The notes under the pieces: model-generated
The model's input: only the letters and a program-made list of their open reading frames with translations
What the model was told of the DNA's origin: nothing
Database searches by the model: none
Shown: positions 8,285 to 12,260 of the stretch, in pieces
How positions within the stretch are numbered: the first letter of the stretch is position 1
Layout of the letters: every line of letters begins with the position of its first letter
Assembly (NCBI GenBank): GCA_964448105.1
Contig: CAYUVK010000131.1
Location: forward strand, 1 to 12,260
Length of the DNA: 12,260 nt
Direction: 5' to 3'
Origin: CAVQBP01 sp964448105
GTDB lineage: Bacteria; Bacteroidota; Ignavibacteria; Ignavibacteriales; Ignavibacteriaceae
Made by a program: the position numbers and the translations under genes

Positions 8285-8374
8285 TTAATTTCTTATTCCA
8301 AACTTTCTTGGATAAATTATCCCTTTCCAGGAATCATATTTCCAGCTGCAGGTACCGATAATTAATTTCGACAT
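8285..8374 (-). pseudogene. N-terminal fragment of a DUF72-family gene (fragment 2)
   Basis: A 29-codon frame from ATG at 8374 reads MSKLIIGTCSWKYDSWKG, then IIYPRKFGIRN and a stop. The match to the DUF72 N-terminus, and to fragment 1 at 7362-7493, ends right after IIYP. 32 bases (8322-8353) are identical to 7441-7472, far more than protein-level conservation alone would preserve after decay, which suggests a recent duplication or gene conversion. No remainder of the gene follows in this orientation before the TonB_C gene. Confidence 0.65.
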
Positions 8375-8440
8375 AAAATAAATTTATGAAATTTTCAAAA
8401 ATATATTAAATTGCATTTAAAAAAATAAAGAGGATTGTCA

Positions 8441-8611
8441 ATGCAAGACGAGGGCAAGACCAAACAGTTTGGTAGTGAGTTAAGAAGTCTGTTATTCAAA
8501 CATGATGTTAGAATTATAGCTGAAGGTAACAAAATATATTTTGAAAATGAGGATATGGATATAAAGATTGAAGTAAATGAAGATTTAAATAACGAAATAT
8601 TAAAATCCTGA
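8441..8611 (+). CDS. Small acidic protein, unknown (56 aa)
   Basis: A 56-codon gene with an ATG preceded by AGAGGA about 7 bases upstream, a good ribosome site for this genome. The product has a basic N-terminal third (KTKQFGSELRSLLFKHDVR) and an acidic remainder (EGNKIYFENEDMD, then IKIEVNEDLN). No signal peptide, membrane segment or known motif is visible, so it is probably cytoplasmic. It ends 10 bases from the stop of the convergent gene at 8622-8858. Its shape and the alternating charged/hydrophobic strand pattern fit a small beta-rich protein, but I do not recognise it. Confidence 0.6.
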   Translation: MQDEGKTKQFGSELRSLLFKHDVRIIAEGNKIYFENEDMDIKIEVNEDLNNEILKS

Positions 8612-8621
8612 ACATTATTAA

Positions 8622-8858
8622 TTAATCCTGGGAAAAAAGGTTTTCAATTTTAGGTAAAAGATTATAAAGAGTACGCAAGGCTTCCCGAGAAGAGATTCGC
8701 GAAGGAAAGCGAAATAATTCTTTGCCGTCTTTTTTTAATAGCACATAATATGTTTTCTCCTCCTTTTTAGTAAAAAGACTGAAATTATTCTTTTCATAAA
8801 AGCTAATATCATATCCCCTCTTCGACAAATCGTCGTATTTTTGATTAAAATCATCCAT
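8622..8858 (-). CDS. Small protein, unknown (78 aa)
   Basis: 78 residues, soluble, with an N-terminal charged helix (DDFNQKYDDLSKRGYDISFY). Likely beta strands follow (NNFSLFTKKEEKTYYVLLKKDGKELFRF), then a C-terminal helix (SREALRTLYNLLPKIENLF). No Cys/His metal site, catalytic motif, signal peptide or membrane segment is seen. There is no Shine-Dalgarno site before the ATG. It is divergent from the 83-codon gene at 8909, sharing a 50-base promoter region that contains the perfect palindrome at 8877-8898, and convergent with the 56-codon gene. Joint regulation with the divergent neighbour is an inference from that layout. Function unknown. Confidence 0.6.
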   Translation of the reverse strand: MDDFNQKYDDLSKRGYDISFYEKNNFSLFTKKEEKTYYVLLKKDGKELFRFPSRISSREALRTLYNLLPKIENLFSQD

Positions 8859-8876
8859 AATTAGCAGTTTAATATT

Positions 8877-8898
8877 ATAGTGTACAAATGTACACTAT
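8877..8898. promoter_or_regulatory. Perfect palindrome in a divergent promoter region (candidate operator)
   Basis: Arms ATAGTGTACA and TGTACACTAT are exact reverse complements separated by AA. The site lies 19 bases from the start of the minus-strand gene (8858) and 11 bases from the ATG at 8909, so it would overlap promoters or leaders on both sides. The geometry suits a dimeric helix-turn-helix repressor. The GTAC-N4-GTAC core is reminiscent of some LexA boxes, but the flanks do not match any consensus I can cite with confidence. No regulator gene with an obvious DNA-binding domain is adjacent. The stem is visible; the operator role is inferred. Confidence 0.55.
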
Positions 8899-8908
8899 TT
8901 TAATTTAA

Positions 8909-9160
8909 ATGTCTATATTTGAAATAACATTTGTAAGATTTTTTATGGAAGAAGAAAAAAAGATTTTAGAATTAGAAATTACAATAAAAGAAAAAACAAG
9001 CTGGGGTTTAAGCCACAAAACTTTTTCAAATAGAGAGATAAAAAATAACAGGGTTGCAGTTATAGTTGACGTTATTGAATATCTTTCAGAAAACTACAGG
9101 GAAGATTATATTAAGGCTGTAAGAATATTAAGAAAAAAGAAAGGGAGTGATTCCGCCTAA
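8909..9160 (+). CDS. Small protein, unknown (83 aa, or 71 aa from an internal ATG)
   Basis: The product is charged and soluble: EEEKKILELEITIKEKT (strand-like), SHKTFSNREIKNN, then VAVIVDVIEYLSENYREDYIKAVRILRKKKG, a likely amphipathic helix pair. The upstream ATG lies only 10 bases past the palindrome and has no ribosome site. A second ATG at 8945 (residue 13, MEEEKK) gives a more usual leader length and drops an odd aromatic-rich start, so 71 residues may be the true form. A diverged, broken copy of its last ~38 codons occurs at 10504-10622, on the far side of the GHL10 gene, which argues that it is a real duplicated gene. Its family is not recognised. Confidence 0.6.
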   Translation: MSIFEITFVRFFMEEEKKILELEITIKEKTSWGLSHKTFSNREIKNNRVAVIVDVIEYLSENYREDYIKAVRILRKKKGSDSA

Positions 9161-9356
9161 AAATAATCATTTTAAAGGGATGCCTATATTTTATTGTAAT
9201 TTCCTCTTGTTATGTAATTATGTGTAAGTTATTTTAAAATTGGAGGCAAATTAAAGGTAAATTTTTTTTTGAAAATTAAAATTATTTATTCTCAAAAGAA
9301 TTAAAATTCAGATAACACAATAATTTTTGCTAAAATTCTGTTGAAAGGAGATAACA

Positions 9357-10493
9357 GTGAACAGAAGAGAATTACTAAAAACTTTAGGTTTAAGTTCAAT
9401 CGCCATTCTTTCGGAACCATTAGTTAAAAGTAATATAATTTATGGTAAAGAGAATGAAACTAAATTGAAAAACTGGGTCTGGATAACCAAAGATACAGAA
9501 ACAACTGCCAATGATTGGCAGAAAAAATTTGCTCAAATGAAAGAAGCAGGAATAGATGCTATCCTCCCGGAAATTTTTAATAGCCATTTTGCCTTTTATG
9601 CAAGTAAACATCTGCCTGTTAAAGAACAATGGTTGGAAAGAATTTTACCTATTGCTAAGTCAGAAGGTTTGGAAGTCCATGCTTGGATGTGGACCATGAT
9701 TTGCAACATTGAAGAAATTTATAAAGAACACCCTGAATGGTACATGGTAAATAGGAATGGTGATTCATGTGTTGATACGCCTGCATATGTAGAGAGCTAT
9801 AGGTTTTTGTGCCCGTCTCGAAGTGAATCACTTGATTTTATAGCAAAAAGAGTAAACGAATTATCACAATATGATCAGCTGGACGGTGTTCATTTAGATT
9901 TCATAAGATATCCCGATGTAATACTTGCGAAATCATTACAACCAAAATATGGTATATTACAGGACAGTGAATATCCTGAATATGATTATTGTTATTGTGA
10001 TGTCTGCCGTAAAACATTCAAAGATAAAACAGGGCTCGATCCGATGGAATTAAAAGATCCAACTGCAAATGTTGAGTGGAGACAATATCGTTATGATACT
10101 ATCAGCAATTTTGTAAACAATAAATTAATTCCTATTGCCAGAGAATATAAAAAAGAAATAACCGCTGCAGTATTTCCACCATATAATTGGATTTATGTTC
10201 GTCAACAATGGCCCAATTGGAATTTGGATGCTGTTCTTCCAATGCTTTACCATAGTTATTATTACCAAGGAATTGAATGGATAAAAGAGCAGACTGAAAA
10301 AGGAATTTATTCGTTAAGAAGAGATGAACCGTTATATAGTGGTTTAATGATATCTGCATTTAGCCCGGCAGGATTATCCAAAGCAGTTGAAGCCGCAATA
10401 TCTGGCGGTGCTAAGGGTGTTGCTCTTTTTGAATCCCATAGTATGACTGACGAACATTGGAGAAGTTTTAATGAGGTGATTTCAAGGTATTGA
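9357..10493 (+). CDS. Tat-exported GHL10-type glycoside hydrolase-like protein
   Basis: 378 residues. The N-terminus MNRRELLKTLGLSSIAIL carries a twin-arginine motif (Arg3-Arg4, RRxLLK) before a hydrophobic stretch, so export by the Tat pathway is likely. The rest is one TIM-barrel domain of the glycosyl-hydrolase-like 10 (DUF187) family. The strand GVHLDFIRYP (Asp181, Arg184) is its signature, preceded by EGLEVHAWMW and followed by CYCDVC (Cys212, Cys214, Cys217) and VFPPYNW. The family acts on, or is presumed to act on, polysaccharides; the substrate is unknown. The length is normal for a single-domain member. The GTG start is supported by GAAAGGAG about 6 bases upstream and by the position of the twin arginines. 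No carbohydrate-uptake genes are adjacent. It lies between the 83-codon gene and a decayed copy of that gene's 3' end. Confidence 0.88.
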   Translation: MNRRELLKTLGLSSIAILSEPLVKSNIIYGKENETKLKNWVWITKDTETTANDWQKKFAQMKEAGIDAILPEIFNSHFAFYASKHLPVKEQWLERILPIAKSEGLEVHAWMWTMICNIEEIYKEHPEWYMVNRNGDSCVDTPAYVESYRFLCPSRSESLDFIAKRVNELSQYDQLDGVHLDFIRYPDVILAKSLQPKYGILQDSEYPEYDYCYCDVCRKTFKDKTGLDPMELKDPTANVEWRQYRYDTISNFVNNKLIPIAREYKKEITAAVFPPYNWIYVRQQWPNWNLDAVLPMLYHSYYYQGIEWIKEQTEKGIYSLRRDEPLYSGLMISAFSPAGLSKAVEAAISGGAKGVALFESHSMTDEHWRSFNEVISRY

Positions 10494-10503
10494 TATTATA
10501 AAA

Positions 10504-10622
10504 AATCGTGAAGTAAAAAAAACAGTGCAGCTGTTATAATTAAAGTTATTGATTACCTATCACAAAATTATCCGGAAGATTACAGACAAGCCATTAGAAA
10601 TCTTAGAAAACAGAGGGAGTAA
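10504..10622 (+). pseudogene. Decayed 3' copy of the 83-codon gene at 8909-9160
   Basis: From 10521 the frame reads NSAAVIIKVIDYLSQNYPED, then YRQAIRNLRKQRE and stop. This aligns with the last ~38 residues of the upstream small protein (VAVIVDVIEYLSENYREDY, then IKAVRILRKKKG). The preceding NREV matches NREI of the gene, but in a different frame: one base is out of register at a run of eight A (10515-10522), and a TGA blocks the working frame just before. There is no start codon. The DNA after the stop (GGGAGTAAATTCCGC) also resembles the end of the intact gene (GGGAGTGATTCCGCC). The copy begins just 11 bases after the GHL10 stop. Confidence 0.7.
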
Positions 10623-10944
10623 ATTCCGCACGATTAAGTGATTAATAGGAGGGAACCTAAACCGTTTTATTTGATACGGAATTTTCACTCCCACGAAAAA
10701 TAACCGGAGTGACCGTGCTTAACATAAAAAAGAGACAGTGGGGGAGTATAGGATGGGGGATTCCTATATCTGCCTTTTTAGCACCTCTAATAAGAGTAGG
10801 ACACTCCTTAAAACCAGGGAGTGCATTTCGCTTAATTAATAAATAAAATATAACCGATTTGAAATATAAAATTTAACTTTTTAAAGTACATTACCGTAAG
10901 ATTATTGTAAATTATCCCCCTAAGTTATTGTAAAATAAAGGATT
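10623..10944. other. Gap with a G-rich segment and a possible 43-residue reading frame
   Basis: No conventional gene. Positions 10690-10830 are less AT-rich than their surroundings and hold repeated CACTCC/GGAGTG words that can pair: 10686-10691 with 10705-10710, and 10802-10807 with 10818-10823. A frame from GTG at 10715 to TAA at 10846 encodes 43 residues (KKRQWGSIGWGIPISAFLAP, then RVGHSLKPGSAFRLINK) with GGAG 5 bases upstream. Whether this is a microprotein, a gene remnant or a structured RNA cannot be settled from one sequence. The part from 10850 to 10944 is plain AT-rich DNA downstream of the tRNA. Confidence 0.3.
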
Positions 10945-11034
10945 TGGCGGAGAGACAGGGATTCGAACCCTGGGTGATACAAGTACCACACTGGTTTTCG
11001 AGACCAGCCTATTCAACCACTCTAGCATCTCTCC
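10945..11034 (-). tRNA. tRNA-Ser(CGA)
   Basis: On the minus strand the acceptor stem is GGAGAGA pairing with TCTCTCC. The D arm includes GAGTGGTTGAA and the anticodon stem is CTGGT/ACCAG around the loop CTCGAAA, giving anticodon CGA, which reads UCG. A long variable arm follows, as in class II tRNAs. The T arm contains GGTTCGAATCC. The discriminator is G (10948) and CCA is encoded in the genome (10947-10945). Long variable arm, anticodon and discriminator G all agree on serine. It is transcribed away from the sensor gene at 11479. Confidence 0.96.
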
Positions 11035-11099
11035 TAAAAAATTTATTACTTTAAAAATATTAAATAATCATTTCCTTTGATAGTGAGATAATCCCGTTC

Positions 11100-11129
11100 T
11101 CAGCCGAAGGCTGATGAGCCTCCGGCTCA
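11100..11129. repeat. Double-hairpin palindromic element
   Basis: Two perfect 15-base hairpins lie side by side: TCAGCC-GAA-GGCTGA (11100-11114) and TGAGCC-TCC-GGCTCA (11115-11129). They have near-identical 6-bp stems and different three-base loops. They are much more GC-rich than the surroundings and adjoin the 5' fragment of a second tRNA-Ser exactly at its break. The form is that of a REP-like or other small palindromic intergenic repeat. Only one copy of this particular sequence is in the window. Confidence 0.65.
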
Positions 11130-11149
11130 AACCACTCCGGCATCTCTCC
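11130..11149 (-). pseudogene. 5' fragment of a second tRNA-Ser gene
   Basis: Read on the minus strand from 11149, the sequence GGAGAGATGCCGGAGTGGTT matches the first 20 bases of the intact tRNA-Ser at 11034 except for two positions in the D stem. It covers the 5' acceptor strand and the start of the D arm. It then runs straight into the double hairpin at 11129, and no anticodon, variable, T arm or 3' acceptor follows. It cannot fold into a tRNA. It lies 115 bases upstream of the intact gene in the same orientation, so it looks like a tandem tRNA duplicate cut short by the repeat. Confidence 0.7.
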
Positions 11150-11478
11150 AATTAGGTAATTTGTTCTTTTCTAAGTATCATTCATTTAATATTTTATAAA
11201 TATCTTTCAATTAGTGATACAAAGAACAAATACCATCATTAATCAAGGATTTTCCTTGAACAAAAGTAAATAAAGAGATAAATTAAATCAAAAGCTTCAT
11301 GATTCGTATAATTTCACCTCAGCTATCAAGATTTTCATATCAAGAATAATATTTATTTTTTTGGTCCCGCTCCAAATACTGTTTGAGCTATAGGCTTATT
11401 TATCTGCGGCTGAGAAATGTTTCGAAAAAGAATTGCGTCATCTTTTTTCGTATTTATAATTTAATCCAAATCATTTAA
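11150..11478. other. Gene-free gap upstream of the sensor gene, with a doubtful coding remnant
   Basis: Mostly AT-rich. On the minus strand 11460-11353 is open for 35 codons ending in LFRNISQPQINKPIAQTVF and GAGPKK before TAA. It reads like a protein C-terminus but has no start codon and no recognised family, so it may be a decayed gene end or chance. Promoter elements for the gene at 11479 must lie here; none is convincing. Confidence 0.25.
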
Positions 11479-12260
11479 ATGTTATCAAAAAATTATTTGA
11501 TAATAAATTTATTATCTATTTTCTTTTTACTTGTTACGGTTTCATTCTGCCAAACCGCTAACTCCCAATATCGAGAGATAGGGGAACCTTTTATAAAATA
11601 TTACAGCCCAAAAGAATACCATGCATCTTATCAAAATTGGTGTGTAATTCAGGATAAACATGGAATAATGTATTTTGGTAATGATGATGGAGTTCTGGAA
11701 TATGACGGAAATTCATGGCGATTAATTAAAACACCGAACAATTCTGTTGTACGGTCATTGTGTATGGATTCAACGGGAAGAATCTTTGTAGCAGGCTCTT
11801 CCGATTTCGGTTACCTTGCTCCTAATTCCGAAGGGAAATTGCAGTTTGTTTCTTTGCTTAAATTTCTTGATAAAAAATTCCGGGAATTTGGTGATGTTTG
11901 GGATGTAGTAGCAGCTTCCGGCGGGGTATATTATAAAACGCGACATAAAATTTTCCGGTGGAATGGCAACAAAATAAGAGTTTTTGAACCGGTAATTTCT
12001 TTTAGGTTATATAAAATTAATAATGATGTTTATGTTAGAAATAAGGGAGTAGGTTTGCTGAAAATTTCAGGCGATTCTTTAAAACTTGTACCCGACGGTG
12101 AGAAGTTTGATTCAATTGGTATATACGATATGCTTCCTTTTGACAATAAAATCTTAATAACAACTAATGAAAATGGCTTATTCTTATATGATGGGAAAAA
12201 ATTCTTACAATTTAAAACCGAAGCAGATGCTTTTCTGAAGAATAACAGGCTGTATAATAC
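11479..12260 (+). CDS. Two-component-regulator propeller sensor protein (N-terminal part, runs off the window)
   Basis: About 260 codons are present with no stop before the window end. A signal peptide or membrane anchor (hydrophobic residues about 7-24) precedes GEPFIKYYSPKEY and IQDKHGIMYFGNDDGVLEYDG, then WRLIKTPNNSVVRSLCMDSTGR. This is the typical opening of the periplasmic beta-propeller (reg_prop repeats) of large sensors whose later parts are a Y_Y_Y domain and either a histidine kinase or another output domain. Further repeats follow (GRIFVAGSSDFGYLAPNSEG, YKTRHKIFRWNGNKI, NGLFLYDGKKF). The signal it detects and its output domain cannot be told because the gene is cut. The ATG at 11479 directly follows an in-frame TAA; no Shine-Dalgarno site is seen. 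Confidence 0.88.
   Translation, partial: MLSKNYLIINLLSIFFLLVTVSFCQTANSQYREIGEPFIKYYSPKEYHASYQNWCVIQDKHGIMYFGNDDGVLEYDGNSWRLIKTPNNSVVRSLCMDSTGRIFVAGSSDFGYLAPNSEGKLQFVSLLKFLDKKFREFGDVWDVVAASGGVYYKTRHKIFRWNGNKIRVFEPVISFRLYKINNDVYVRNKGVGLLKISGDSLKLVPDGEKFDSIGIYDMLPFDNKILITTNENGLFLYDGKKFLQFKTEADAFLKNNRLYN

Noticed and set aside
8441..9160. Calling the small-gene cluster a toxin-antitoxin or defence system
   Set aside because: No toxin fold, nuclease motif, helix-turn-helix or operon order is recognisable; only the palindrome and compact layout are suggestive.
10132..10359. 75-codon minus-strand frame inside the GHL10 gene
   Set aside because: Antisense to a clearly conserved barrel domain, with no ribosome site.
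10945..11149. tRNA-Ser and its partial copy as integrase attachment sites of a genomic island
   Set aside because: The partial copy is the 5' end, it lies only 115 bases away with no genes between, and no integrase gene is in the window.

Overview
The window is AT-rich chromosomal DNA from an uncultured or little-studied bacterium. It is most likely a member of the Bacteroidota/Chlorobiota assemblage, and the Ignavibacteria type fits best. Three things support this. The protein set includes an OmpA-family protein with an N-terminal beta-sandwich, a signal-peptide protein carrying only a TonB C-terminal domain, a secreted GHL10-type glycoside hydrolase, and a two-component-regulator propeller sensor of the kind with the 'MYFGNDDGVLEYDG' start. 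Several genes have clear Shine-Dalgarno sites, unlike most true Bacteroidetes. Short palindromic intergenic repeats of the CCGCCGG/AGCCGAAGGCT type are also present. The taxon is an inference from these traits; there is no marker gene here.

Layout. Positions 1-1053 hold a small secreted glycine-zipper protein (minus strand) between two copies of a ~100-bp direct repeat. Positions 1398-5733 hold a tandem pair of secreted transglutaminase-like proteins. The first copy is broken: it has a frameshift and has lost about 0.7 kb encoding the catalytic core. The second (786 aa) is intact with a Cys-His-Asp triad. Positions 5777-8374 hold an OmpA-family protein (minus) and a TonB_C-domain protein (plus), interspersed with three fragments of DUF72-type genes (one C-terminus, two N-termini). 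Positions 8441-9160 carry three small unrecognised genes; two of them diverge from a perfect palindrome that looks like an operator. A Tat-type GHL10 glycoside-hydrolase-like protein (9357-10493) follows, and behind it lies a decayed 3' copy of the small gene that precedes it. At 10945-11149 there is a tRNA-Ser(CGA) on the minus strand, with a 5' fragment of a second tRNA-Ser upstream of it that runs into a double-hairpin repeat. From 11479 to the window end is the start of a reg_prop sensor protein.

No operon ties these genes into one pathway. Most are cell-envelope or secreted proteins separated by long AT-rich gaps. The strongest overall theme is duplication followed by decay: protein genes, gene fragments, intergenic repeats and a tRNA all occur as an intact copy plus a remnant within a few kilobases. 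I found no CRISPR array, no transposase or integrase gene, no prophage genes and no recognisable defence system. The most unusual items are the transglutaminase / M1-peptidase-tail protein pair, the repeated DUF72 fragments, the truncated tRNA-Ser and the small-gene palindrome.
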